Below are positions 22,090-32,639 of a stretch of 64,000 nt of DNA, piece after piece. The translations under genes and the position numbers were made by a program. Source of the stretch: Cherax quadricarinatus. Lineage: Eukaryota > Arthropoda > Malacostraca > Decapoda > Parastacidae. A model generated the notes under the pieces. That model did no database searches, was not told the DNA's origin, and was given only the letters and a program-made list of their open reading frames with translations. How positions within the stretch are numbered: the first letter of the stretch is position 1; the number at the start of each line of letters is the position of its first letter. Location: assembly GCF_038502225.1 (NCBI RefSeq), contig NC_091341.1, forward strand, positions 2,339,626 through 2,403,625. The letters are read 5' to 3'.

Positions 22090-22425
22090 GGTTCTATAGC
22101 GAGGCTTGGCTGAGTCAGCTGGTGCTGTGGTGAGGAATGGATCAGTCAGCTGGTGTTGTGGCGAGGTGTGGCTGAGTCAGCTGGTGCTGTGGCAAGGCAT
22201 GGCTGAGTCAGTTGGTGCTGTGGCAAGGCATGGCTGAGTCAGTTGGTGCTGTGGCAGGGTAAAACTGAGTCAGCTGGTGCTAGGCATGTCTGAGTCAGCC
22301 GGTGATGTGGCGGGGAATAGCAGTCAGCTGGTTTTCTGGCGAGGCGTTGCTGAGCCAGCTGGTGTTGTGGCGAAGCAAAGCTGAGTCAACACCAGGCTTT
22401 GTGGCGAAGCAGTACACCAAGGTGT
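22090..22425. repeat. ~31-bp minisatellite, ~10 units
   Basis: Units resemble GTGGCAAGGCATGGCTGAGT followed by CAGTTGGTGCT. It directly abuts the 20-bp array, so two unrelated minisatellites sit side by side. Confidence 0.9.
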
Positions 22426-22429
22426 GATA

Positions 22430-22965
22430 CAAGTGTGTGTGGCAATGATTCTCTGCCTTGTTTCTACCCGCTACAACAAACAGTACTCGTCATAAAGAAC
22501 GATTCTTGCTAAGTTCACTCGGATGGTATCGGCATCTCTTAAGGCATAACCTTTTTTTTCTGTTATGTCCATATTTCCCAATTTTCTATATACATTATAT
22601 TATGCTAGCTTAACGCAAATTAACCACAAGTTAATCAGTACTAACAGAAGTGGAGTGTCTCTGGGTGTAACAGCAGTCGGGTGAGAACAGAGAACACGCT
22701 TCATGATCTATATTTGAAATCAATACCACTTTTTCAATTGTCTCTAATTACATTAGACAAGAATGTTCTCTTAGGAGCATGGTTGGTGGTACTTGTTACA
22801 GGAATTTTTTTCCCGCAACCCCAACAATTTTTTCCTCTCATAAGAAATTTTATTCATTCATTGATTAGTTAAAACCTAGGAAAATTGTTATATGCGCATC
22901 ATCAGTTGAGCAAAATACAATATACCAGTTTTATAACGACTAGTGTTGATTGTAATGTGAACACA
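22430..22965. other. Unassigned sequence
   Basis: No coding block or repeat family recognised. Confidence 0.4.
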
Positions 22966-22969
22966 AAGC

Positions 22970-23230
22970 CACTATTTTATAAAGGGAAACCAAGTTGCTT
23001 TTAACCCGACAAACTTATAACAAAATCTGGCCCATGGATGACGGTGTGCGTGCATGCGTGCGCCTGCCTGCCCGCCCGCCCCCTCGCCTCTCTTCCCATT
23101 ATTTCTATCAACGTGGAACTTAAAACCCTGAATGTGACATTCAGCAAGCATGTTCCGAATCTTCATATTAAACCACATCTCAGTTATGGCAAATACGTCA
23201 ATGTTACGCGCACTTGCGGATAACATTGCA
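22970..23230 (-). pseudogene. LINE L-A ORF2 endonuclease fragment
   Basis: On the minus strand the blocks ASARNIDVFAITEMWFN, AECHIQGFKF and VDRNNGKR correspond to the endonuclease start of copy 2 (ASAGNIDVFALTETWFN and following). The catalytic-region Glu is replaced by Met in this copy. It is truncated on both sides. Confidence 0.75.
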
Positions 23231-23329
23231 CTTGTTTCAAGCATTACGACTATTGGCACTTGCTTCAAGCGCTACGACTATTTGTATAATAGTTGAACCC
23301 CTTGCCAAGAAACTTCTTTATCGTTATCT

Positions 23330-23425
23330 CACATAAGGGCATAAGAATGGAGGAACACTGCATAAGGTCTAATCATACACTTGTCCAATCTCTTTTTAAA
23401 AGTAATCGGAAGATTGTCACATGCA
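23330..23425 (-). mobile_element. LINE L-A 3'-end fragment
   Basis: GGGCATAAGAATGGAGGAACACTGCATAAGG matches the L-A terminal sequence seen near 3060 and 28500. Only ~90 bp remain between two other repeat pieces. Confidence 0.5.
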
Positions 23426-23487
23426 GGTTTAGATCCAACCTACCCAGCATTCTCCACCTGACTCCATCTTATAAATATTCACGTACC

Positions 23488-23605
23488 TTTCACCCAGGTA
23501 GATCTGTTTGTGACTTGATAAAGCCCACTGTGTTGCCGAAACGTTGTCAATAAAGGATCACATTATACTGCTTATGTGTTTATTTTTCCATTGTGTCGGT
23601 ATTTT
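23488..23605 (+). mobile_element. Penelope-type terminal repeat (family P-C) with hammerhead-like hairpin
   Basis: ACTTGATAAAGCCCACTGTG followed by TTGCCGAAACG gives a U-U-G-A-U-A-A core, a short stem-loop and GAAAC, the order of a hammerhead ribozyme's conserved strands. Then come CAATAAAGGATCACATTATA and a T-rich tail ending GTCGGTATTTTATACCATTTA. The same tail type follows other such repeats here. Ribozyme activity is an inference. Confidence 0.5.
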
Positions 23606-23624
23606 ATACCATTTACTTCCATAA

Positions 23625-23990
23625 TAAGTATTAAGAAATCCTTTCTTCTCTTTTCTTCCCCTGCTTTTCCACTATCTCTACTGCCGTCGTTATTACCTAG
23701 TGCCACTGACTTTCCAATATTTGTAAATAACTAACTGGTATCCCCAAAACTCACAATATCGCTTCCTTGACAATTGTCACTGCCCACTTCTGTTGTACCA
23801 TATTTTATTTCTTTCCTACAAAAACCCATACCTCTATCTATTCCTAGTTTAAGGCCCTAACAGCTCTCTGCACTGATCTAGCTGATGTCCTTACCTCAAC
23901 CCTAGATAAATGAACCTAGGCTTGGCATACATGTAATTTTTGCCAAAGAAGTGGCCCCATCTGTCATTGAATGGTACCTGACCATGGCAA
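23625..23990 (-). pseudogene. LINE L-A ORF1 3' part and ORF1-ORF2 spacer, degraded
   Basis: On the minus strand it parallels 31640-31400 of copy 2: the segment for the end of the esterase domain (CATACATGTAATTTTTGCCAAAGAAG...) and the spacer toward ORF2. The order relative to the endonuclease fragment at 22970-23230 fits one old element split by 23.3-23.6 kb insertions. Confidence 0.6.
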
Positions 23991-24009
23991 CTCCTAACTG
24001 ACGTTGTTA

Positions 24010-24165
24010 ATTTGGACTTCAGCAAGGCCCTCAGAGCAACGCAGTGCACCTCAGAGCACTTCTGAACTTCTTAGGGCTCATCAGAGCTCCTAAGAGCACC
24101 TTAGCTTCTCAGAGCTCCTAAACGCTGATCAGAGCACCTCAAAGCTCCTCAGAATTCCTCAGATT
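24010..24165. repeat. Short degenerate repeat (CTCAGAGCTCCT-like)
   Basis: About ten imperfect units of 12-15 bp containing CTCAGAGC or CTTCTCAGAGC. Confidence 0.6.
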
Positions 24166-24720
24166 TCCATGGTATAGGAGGTAAGTTATAAAGAAGACAC
24201 TTATATACCTAAGTGTTATTCTCCACATCTTATCGGTATCACTAGACCATTTTTCTATAGTAGGAAAGGTATTACGAACACAGGTAAAGAAAGGCCTGCA
24301 AGACCTGGTCGTAATGGGAAATGTTACAAACAAAGCTCAACAGTAAACTCTAATGTATATTTGCCTTCACCAAATGATATATACAGATATGTACACTATG
24401 CACAATATATACAGATGGAACAGTAAGTGTATACAATGGTGTCAGATGGCAAAGTAGAATCCAGAGTGCACTGTACTCGACCAGCAGCTAGGCAAATCTG
24501 CCAGTGCTTACCGCAAGTGAACCACGTTGCTTCAGCTTTGGCAGGCTTGTCTGTGATTGACCAATGAACCAAGGTATTGATTTAACGACAGGTACCCTAT
24601 TGATCGTTAAACCCTTAGCACCCGGTTCGCTGGTTGGGAGGCAGCCTACATGGAAGTGTGACATACGCCGAAAAAATTGTAACATACTCTTTGCATGCCA
24701 TATAAGGTGTCAACAAGGAT
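24166..24720. other. Unassigned sequence
   Basis: No recognisable gene or repeat. Short open frames on the minus strand lack any known motif. Confidence 0.4.
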
Positions 24721-24724
24721 TGAG

Positions 24725-24935
24725 GTATGACTGACCAAGAGAAAGCAGAGTCCGCACCAGTGTGGCCAAGTCTGAATGGGGACCGGTCACAGATGGCGCT
24801 CAACAAGGATCAGCTTCAGGTCCATTGCTGTTCATAATTTACATTAATGACCTCGACGAAGGAACCACAAGTGACATGAACAGTTTCGCTGGTAACACCA
24901 AAACAGGCCGAATAGACAACTTTTGAGGAGGATAC
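24725..24935 (+). pseudogene. LINE RT palm fragment
   Basis: Codes in one frame for SEWGPVTDGAQQGSASGPLL, then FIIYINDLDEGTTSDM and NSFAGNTKTG. This is RT motifs B'-C of an L-A-type LINE. The catalytic FADD is changed to FAGN, so the fragment is dead. It lies on the plus strand, unlike most L-A copies in this window. Confidence 0.75.
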
Positions 24936-24939
24936 CGTT

Positions 24940-26145
24940 AACAAAATGTTAAAATAATAGCTACACATTCACTCAAGATTTATAAAAGATATTTTATGCT
25001 TTAAGTAACATGTTTCCTGCGAGAGTTTGTAGATGTTTGTCTGAAGTGATATCGCCACCGGCATGGATTACTAAGATTACAATCGATTTTATATTAGTTT
25101 TTCCCGTCTTGCGTGTTATCATTACCGCGAACCTGCAAGTGTAATGCCAGTAATTGACAACATTTTACCTTAATTCATGACGCATTGGCATATTTCACAA
25201 GAAATTACAGAGATCACTTTGGTTAGTCTTGTCAGCCTGTGGCCTTGTGGGTGCACCTCCAGCTACAACACTGAACAACTTAAGTATTGCATCTACGTTT
25301 ATTAAAATATGTATGGACCACCATTACATAATGCAACCCCTTATCCAAATGGCAAGTTGTTTTTCTACCTTGTTACATTGTGTCAGTTTGATCCCGACTA
25401 AAACCTCTACAGCATATGGTTTGATTGCTGCTTGGTAACGGAGGTATTCCCTGCATTACTTAACCTCAGCCCCCTGTACCTAAACACATGCAAGTCATAG
25501 TTTTTGTACCTCAAAACTCTGCAGAGACAAAGTAGCTGCAGCTCAACTCCCTCAACAGACCCGGGAGTTATAATTCTCACATGAGGTCCAGGGGCTGGAG
25601 ATCAAGATCTTCAAGAGACCCAGGAGCTTTAGCTCATTCAAGAAGTCTAGCAACTTAATATGCTGATAAACCCCAGGAGATGTACATCACCTTCAGGGGA
25701 CCTAGGAGCTGGAACACAAAACAATATGAAACAAATCAAATGAAACTGTTGTATATTGTCGGCCATAAGCAGAGATATTTCTGCCAAATAAACAAGCCAG
25801 AGTAATAACCCAACTTGTAAGTGCAAAACATAAAAAAAAAAAAAAACATGAAAAGCAATAATTAATATATCAAGAAAGTTCTACTGTATATATATCACTA
25901 CGGTTTGTCCCTCCCGATTCTGGGTTACCTTAATACAGGGTTGTCTAACCATTATTAGCTTGTGCACCCTGAAACCAAATTGATCTAAAGCCACGCACCC
26001 AGTTCCATAAAATTTTCAGTAAACTATTTAAATCCACTTGAGAAGAGTGATTAATTTCTATTGGATATAACACATACTATATGATGGGTTAAGAAATGAA
26101 GAAGAAATATATTAACTGGAACGACTAGATTATATGAAATGAAAA
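24940..26145. other. Unassigned sequence with a poly(A) run
   Basis: A-run at ~25829-25844. ACAGGGTTGTCTAACC at ~25935 resembles hAT transposon ends, but the other end was not found. No supported gene. Confidence 0.4.
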
Positions 26146-26149
26146 TATA

Positions 26150-26245
26150 ATGCACAAATAACCCGCACGTAGGAGAAAGAAATCGCGACGTTTCGGTCCC
26201 CCTTGGACCATTAACTAGTCACACTAACACGAATGTAAGGTAATA
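26150..26245 (-). mobile_element. Penelope-type terminal repeat (family P-A), single copy
   Basis: On the minus strand: TTAATGGTCC-AAGG-GGGACC-GAAACGTCGCG, then GTGCGGGTTATTTGTGCAT. The same hairpin-GAAACG block and CGGGTTATTTGTG tail form the palindrome at 9042-9192. Here only one orientation is present. Confidence 0.65.
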
Positions 26246-26384
26246 TTTTAGGTAGAAATAAGTGGGGACAGATATAAATAATTTGTGCAAAACGCTATAT
26301 AATATATTTGAAGATGAAATTAAATAATTTATTCTTAAATGGAATACAAGATAAAAATATCGTGAACACTTATGCATTGTTGTT

Positions 26385-27186
26385 TTGACTTTAAATTTTT
26401 GCTACCCAAACTGCTAAATTCTTGTTGCATTCGGTTTGGTCAAGATCTACATTATGTAGTTTACAAGTTCCATAGTTTTCTCTTCCTATGATTAGAGCCC
26501 TACATTTGTCCACAATGAATTGCATCTGCCACTTCTCCGACCACATCATCCTATCTAGGCCATTATTAGCTTTCTAATATCCTGAAACGAAATTATTTGG
26601 CGTCCTATTTTAGCGTCATCCGCAAACTTGATTATGTTTCTACCTATTCCCTCATCTATGGTGTTTATCTAGATTTTTGAACAGTAACAATACTCAATAC
26701 TGACCCCTATGGGGACACAACCTTAACAGGTCACAATTCTGGTTTCTCCCCATTAAAACAAGTTTTCTGTCAACTATGTTTCGACCCAGAGGATAATTTC
26801 TCCTCTCTCATGTGCCGCTACTTCATCAATTTTCTGTCTGGAACTTTGCCACAAGCCTTACTGAGGTCCATATACACAATGTCGTATGTTATTATGGTAT
26901 ACCATCTCAGATACTTTAGCAGAAGGTTAGCAAATTTGTAAAGCAAGATCATCCCTTTGTAAAACCGTGCAGAGATTCATTGATCAATTTATATCTTTCA
27001 AGGTGGCTACGAATTGCATCCGCATTTATTGATTCTGTCAACCTTCCCACAATTAAGGTTAGGCTGATTGATTTATAATTTGAAGCTAATGACATACCTT
27101 CCCCTTTGTAAATGGGTAATATTTTTTTAATATATTTCAGAAATTTGCCAAAAGGATTGGGTAATTTTATGAACCTTTGTAGACAC
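26385..27186 (-). pseudogene. LINE L-A-type ORF2 RT fragment, degraded
   Basis: On the minus strand the block MSLASNYKSISLTLIVG, then AIRSHLERYKLINESLHGF matches RT fingers of copy 1 (SLASNYRPISLTSIVG). Further degraded blocks of the palm and the region after it follow down to ~26390. Several deletions and stops are present. 5' and 3' ends are lost. Confidence 0.75.
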
Positions 27187-27189
27187 AAA

Positions 27190-27520
27190 ATTTTTTGGCA
27201 CAGTAGGAAATCAAAATTACGGTAAAAATCTTACAATAACGTTAAGACAATTTAAGGAAAGGGAACAATAAATGGATGACGGAAGTTATCATAGATGCAT
27301 GTCACTGATTGAAAACAAGAAAAATAAATAAAAATAACCGATGAAACTTATAGATTGTGACAAATTATGAAAACATCATGTGTAAAAATCTAGGATGATA
27401 AAAAGTTATTAAAGTAGAAAAAGCACATAAATGGTGAGAGACCTATGATAGATTCAGATTATCTTAAAAATACAGTTGTGCCATGCCACAGTAGACATCA
27501 TTACGAGGTTAGACCAAAAG
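27190..27520. other. Unassigned A-rich sequence
   Basis: No feature recognised. Confidence 0.4.
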
Positions 27521-27547
27521 TGGAACATAAGAACATAAGAAAGGAAT

Positions 27548-28500
27548 CTGCATGACAGTGTCTTCCATTGCAGACACTGCAAGGCTCCAGGCGGACATCA
27601 ACCGAATCTTTCAATGGGCTGCAGAAAACAATATGAAGTTCAACGATGAGAAATTTCAATTACTCAGATATGGTAAACACGAGGAAATTAAATCTTCATC
27701 AGAGTACAAAACAAATTCTGGCCACAAAATAGAGCGAAACACCAACGTCAAAGACCTGGGAGTGATCATGTCGGAGGATCTCACCTTCAAGGACCATAAC
27801 ATTGTATCAATCGCATCTGCTAGAAAAATGACAGGATGGATAATGAGAACCTTCAAAACTAGGGAGGCCACGCCCATGATGACACTCTTCAGGTCACTTG
27901 TTCTATCTAGGCTGGAATATTGCTGCACACTAACAGCACCTTTCAAGGCAGGTGAAATTGCTGATCTAGAAAATGTACAGAGAACCTTCACGGCGCGCAT
28001 AACGGAGATAAAACACCTCAATTACTGGGAGCGCTTGAGGTTCCTAAAACTGTATTCCCTGGAACGCAGGCGGGAGAGATACATGATTATATACACCTGG
28101 AAAATCCTAGAGGGACTAGTACCGAACTTGCACACGAAAATCACTCACTACGAAAGCAAAAGACTTGGCAGACGATGCAACATCCCCCCAATGAAAAGCA
28201 GGGGTGTCACTAGCACGTTAAGAGACCATACAATAAGTGTCAGGGGCCCAAGACTGTTCAACTGCCTCCCAGCATACATAAGGGGGATTACCAACAGACC
28301 CCTGGGAGTCTTCAAGCTGGCACTGGACAAGCACCTAAAGTCGGTTCCTGACCAGCCGGGCTGTGGCTCGTACGTTGGTTTGCGTGCAGCCAGCAGCAAC
28401 AGCCTGGTTGATCAGGCTCTGATCCACCAGGAGGCCTGGTCACAGACCGGGCCGCGGGGGCGTTGACCCCCTGAACTCTTTCCAGGTAAACTTCCAGGTA
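27548..28500 (+). mobile_element. LINE family L-C, 5'-truncated copy nested in L-A
   Basis: Begins just after the RT active site would lie and runs through the C-terminal part of ORF2 to a tail of two CTTCCAGGTAAA units (ending ~28500). The related copy is at 59680-60880. No clear target-site duplication is visible at the junctions. Confidence 0.75.
27552..28466 (+). pseudogene. LINE L-C ORF2 C-terminal part (thumb to end), open
   Basis: A 304-codon open stretch. It starts within the RT thumb (RLQADINRIFQWAAENNMKF), continues with NVKDLGVIMSEDLTF, SLVLSRLEYCCTLTAPF, LERRRERYMIIYTWKILEG and RGPRLFNCLPAYIR, and ends DQALIHQEAWSQTGPRGR. The last stretch (GSYVGLRAASSNSLVDQALI) is also conserved in the second L-C copy. 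The endonuclease and catalytic RT boxes are missing because of 5' truncation, so the first Met is not a real start. The frame itself is undamaged, which suggests a fairly recent insertion. Confidence 0.8.
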
Positions 28501-28626
28501 AACACTGCAGGAGGCCTGTTGGCCCATACTAGGCAGGTCCTTTACAATTCATCCCACTAACAAAACATTTGCCCAACCCAATTTTCAATGCCACCCAAGA
28601 AATAAGCTCTGATGTGAAAGTCCCAC

Positions 28627-30123
28627 TCAAATCCAACCCCTCCCACTCATGTACTTATCCAACCTAAATTTGAAACTACCCCAAGTCCCAGCCTCAATAA
28701 CCCAACTAGGTAGACTGTTCCACTCATCAACTACCCTATTTCCAAACCAATACTTTCCTATGTCCTTTCTAAATCTAAACTTATCTAATTTAAATCCATT
28801 ACTGCGGGTTCTCTCTTGGAGAGACATCCTCAAGACCTTATTAATATCCCCTTTATTAATACCTATCTTCCACTTATACACTTCGATCAGGTCTCCCCTC
28901 ATTTTTCGTCTAACAAGTGAATGTAACTTAAGAGTCTTCAATCTTTCTTCATAAGGAAGATTTCTAATGCTATGTATTAATTTAGTCATCCTACGCTGAA
29001 TGTTTTCTAACGAATTTATGTCCATTCTGTAATATGAAGACCAGAACTGAGCTGCATAATCTAGGTGAGGCCTTACTAATGATGTATAAAGCTGCAGTAT
29101 GACCTCTGGACTTCTGTTGCTTACACTTCTTGATATAAATCCCAGTAATCTATTTGCCTTATTACGTACGCTTAGGCATTGCTGTTTTGGTTTAAGGTTG
29201 CTGCTCACCATAACCCCCAAGTCCTTTTCGCAATCTGTATGGCTAAGTTCTACATCATTTAACTTATAAGTACTAGGGTTATGGGCACTCCCGAGCTTCA
29301 GAACCTTGCATTTATCTACATTGAACTGCATCTGCCACTTTTCTGACCAAGAATAGAGTTTGTTTAAATCCTCCTGAAGTTCCATAACATCTACGTTTGA
29401 GTCAATTATCGTACCTCTCTTTGTGTCATCGGCGAATTTGCTCATATCACTAGTAATTCCCTCATCAAGATCATTGATATATATTATAAACAACAACGAG
29501 CCCAAGACTGATCCCTGTGGAACGCCACTTATTACAGATCGCCACTCGGATTTATCCCCATTTATGGACACTCTCTGCTTCCTGTCAGAGAGCCATGACT
29601 CGATCCACGAGAGCACTTTTCCCCCAATGCCATGAGCTGCCACTTTCTTTAACAGTCTATGGTGCGGAACTCTATCAAAAGCCTTACTAAAATCTAAGTA
29701 AATAATATCAAATTCTTTATCGTGGTCAACAGCCTCAAAAGCTTTACTGAAGAAAGTTAATAAATTAGTTAGACAAGACCGGCCTCTTGTGAATCCATGC
29801 TGAGTATCATTAATCAAGCTATGCTTATCGAGATGGCTTCTTATAATCTCAGATATAACTGACTCTAGTAATTTGCCTACAATTGAGGTCAGGCTTATTG
29901 GGCGGTAATTTGACGGTAACGACTTGTCCCCTGTTTTAAAAATAGGAATTACATTAGCCATCTTCCACATATCAGACACTACACCTGTTTGAAGAGATAA
30001 ATTAAAAATATTAGTTAATGGTTCACAGAGTTCCATTTTGCATTCCTTAAGAACCCTTGAAAAAACCTCATCAGGACCCGGCGACTTATTTTGCTTCAGT
30101 CTGTCTATCTGCTTCACAACCAT
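28627..30123 (-). pseudogene. LINE L-A copy 2 ORF2: reverse transcriptase and C-terminal domain
   Basis: 498 open codons from 30123. The catalytic Asp is in YLDFSKAFD (~residue 144), motif B' is GVPQGSVLG (~200-208) and FADD is at ~230-233. Thumb blocks (EKWQMQFNVDKCKVLKLG, EKDLGVMVSSNL) and the C-terminal LVRPHLDYAAQFWSS to FKFRLDKYMSGRGW all follow. The domain looks complete. It is separated from the endonuclease only by a 1-bp shift near 30140, so the Met at 30123 is not the native start. Its activity would be target-primed reverse transcription in the nucleus. Confidence 0.85.
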
Positions 30124-31439
30124 TTCACTAGTGACTCTTCTAGCCCACTATAAAAATTAATTACTGGAATATTGTTAGTGTCTTCCTGTGTAAAAACTGA
30201 GAGAAAATAATTATTAAAAATCGAGCACATTTCATTCTCTTTGTCAGTAAGGTGCCCATAGTTATTTTTAAGGGGACCTATCTTATCTCTAACTTTTGTT
30301 CTATAAACCTGGAAAAAACTTTTTGGGTTAGTTTTAGAATCCCTAGCAACTTTAATTTCATAGTCCGTTTTAGCTTTTCTTATCCCCTTTTTAATGTCCC
30401 TCTTAATGTCAATATACTGATTCATAAGATGACCCTCACCTCTTTTGATACGCCTATAAATTCCTTTCTTATGCCCTAGTAGATATTTGAGCCTATTATT
30501 CATCCATTTTGGGTCATTTCTATTTGATCTAATTTCTTTATATGGGATAAACGTTCTTTGAGCAGCATGTATAGTGCTCAGAAAACTGTCATATTGATAG
30601 CTCACTTCGTTACCCCAGTCAACAGATGATAAGTGTTCTCTAAGCCCATCGTAATCTGCTAAGCGAAAATCTGGGACTGTTACTGAGTTATCGCTACTAT
30701 CGTACTTCCATTCAATGCTAAATGTAATTGATTTGTGGTCGCTAGCACCCAGTTCCTCTGAAATTTCTAAATTATTAACAAGGGATTCATTGTTTGCCAT
30801 AACTAAGTCAAGCAGGTTATTTCCCCTTGTAGGTTCTGTCACAAACTGCTTCAAAAAACAATCCTGAACTACTTCTAAGAAGTTGTATGATTCTAAATTC
30901 CCAGTCAAGAAATTCCAATCAATATGACTAAAGTTAAAGACTCCTAGAATTACTACATTATCGTGCCTTGTGGCCTTAACAATTTCCTCCCATAGTAGTC
31001 TCCCTTGGTCCCTATCTAAGTTTGTGGGACGGTATATCACTCCTAAAATCAGTTTTTCATGCCCCTCTGAAAATTCTATCCAAACAGACTCTGTATGTGT
31101 TACTTCAGACTTAATACCCGTTTTTATGCAACAGTTCAAGCGATCTCGGACATACAATGCCACCCCACCCCCCTTCCCGATACTTCTATCTACTTGGAAC
31201 AATTTAAAACCCTGAATATGACATTCTGCAGGCATGTCCCGACTTTTTGAATTAAACCACGTCTCAGTTAAGGCAAATACATCAATGTTACCTGCACTAG
31301 CAACTAATCTCAACTCGTCCATCTTATTCCTAGCACTACGGCAATTAGCATAATAAACATTGAAAGACTCTCCTTTCTCTTTACCTTTCCTGCTCATTTC
31401 TGTTTTTCTACTAAACCTATTACTGTCCTTATCACCCAA
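30114..31439 (-). pseudogene. LINE L-A copy 2 ORF2: APE-type endonuclease and linker
   Basis: 441 codons from Met 31439. FALTETWFN carries the metal-binding Glu region (~residue 58). IGVFNFSHIDWN occupies the position of GDFN in copy 1, with the Asp replaced by Val. GASDHKSITF (~235-244) supplies the conserved SDH. The linker with HKKGIYRRIKRGEGH and KSFFQVYRTKVRDKIGPL continues toward the RT. The frame is lost around 30140 and ends at 30114. The GDFN change would be expected to impair nicking. Confidence 0.8.
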
Positions 31440-31506
31440 AGTCCCTGGCTTTTCAGTATCTACCTCGTTCTGCTTATTACTAGTTCCCCTAGAACTCGTA
31501 ATATTC

Positions 31507-32291
31507 CTAGTTTAAAGTCCTAACTGCTCCCTCCACTGCAGTTGCCAGTGCTACCACCCCAGACCTAGATAAGTGAACCCCATCCCTGGCATACATGTCA
31601 TTTCTGCCATAGAAGAGGTCCCAGTTGTCAATGAATGTTACCGCATTTTCCTTACAGTATTTGTCCAGCCAGCAATTGGCAAAATACCTTGGCAAAATAC
31701 CACATATGACAGGGTTCCCACCCTTACTCCTAATTATTTCTATTGCTGACCTATACCTGCTAATCAGGTCTTCACTCCTACGTCTGCCAACATCGTTGCC
31801 TCCAGCACTGAGACAGATAATAGGATTGCTCCCATTACCTCTCATGATGTCATCCAGACGGCTAACAATATCCTCCATCCCAGCCCCAGGAAAGCAAACT
31901 CTCTGTCTCCTACTCCTGTCCTTCAAGCAGAACGCCCTATCCATATACCTAACTTGGCTATCCCCAACAACAATATTCTTACCTTCCTTGGTGTCGTTCG
32001 TCGTGTTGTTCCCATTAGTCGACTCACATTCGTCGGGTAGCATTGAGAATGTATTAGATGTTTCCACGGCAGTCTCTTCTTCATCGTTTCTACCTTTCCA
32101 TTCGTCCTCTTGATCGTCAACTTCGTTCCCTGCTGTCCAGCCACTGACCAGTTTCCCTTCTTGACCTGAGGACTCAAAACAGGAGGACTACTACGAATCT
32201 TCTTGTTTTCCTCGGTCAGTCGCCGAATCTCCAACTTCGCCATCTTCAATTCTTCCTTAAGCTGTTGGTAAAGTTGCTCGATGGAGGGCAT
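31507..32291 (-). pseudogene. LINE L-A copy 2 ORF1: coiled coil plus SGNH esterase (one frameshift)
   Basis: Starts at Met 32291 with MPSIEQLYQQLKEELKMAKL, a leucine-heptad coiled coil to about residue 30. A polar linker follows. A 1-bp shift at ~32085-32100 moves the reading to the frame 32067-31507. That frame holds the SGNH domain: VVGDSQVRYMDRAF (Ser nucleophile), SAGGNDVGR (Gly/Asn block) and YARDGVHLSRSG (catalytic Asp/His). All esterase blocks are intact, unlike copy 1. ORF1 stops ~65 bp before ORF2 begins. Confidence 0.8.
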
Positions 32292-32569
32292 CTTGCTTCA
32301 ATTCGTAGAGAGCGCGCAAACAGGTCATCAAAGAGATAAGTACACGTCAACACTGCGCAAAAGCCAACTCAATCAGGAGCTACTGCGCAGCACGTCCGCA
32401 CGGCCCAATAGCGATGCGAACACTGTAATATGGTGTCTGCACCTAAACACAGAAGCAGTAGAAACGTTCAAGGCCATGTTGCAAAACGCATCTGAGTTAA
32501 GAATGAAGATAAATAATCTTGATGAGAATGCCTTTTCTATTCTCGGATCAAACTTGATTACCTCCCATT

Positions 32570-32632
32570 CTCCGGGCGCCTGTATAACCCTTACTGGTTT
32601 AGCGCTTCCTTGTTTATGAACTAATTATGATT
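32570..32632 (+). repeat. Dispersed repeat tail (family T1)
   Basis: GGGCGCCTGTATAACCCTTAC followed by GGTTTAGCGCTTCC and TATGATTA is a diverged copy of the stretch at ~49490-49543. It is probably the 3' end of a retroposed family. Confidence 0.5.
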
Positions 32633-32639
32633 AAAAAAA

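Larger units (their letters stand above)
27524..32430 (-). mobile_element. CR1/L2-like LINE (family L-A, copy 2), near full length, with a nested LINE in its 3' end
   Basis: Minus-strand order: 5' leader above 32291, ORF1 (32291-31507), ORF2 (31439-28627), 3' UTR to ~28502. The terminal GAACATAAGAACATAAGAAAGG appears only beyond the nested LINE (27548-28500), at 27524-27546. Copy 1 shows the two halves joined (AAGAAAGAAGGAACACTGCA near 3070), which supports the nesting. Only one frameshift is visible in each ORF, so this is a younger copy than the others of its family here. Confidence 0.85.

Noticed and set aside
25935..25985. ACAGGGTTGTCTAACC resembling a hAT transposon end
   Set aside because: No matching inverted end or 8-bp duplication was found nearby; the resemblance alone is too weak.
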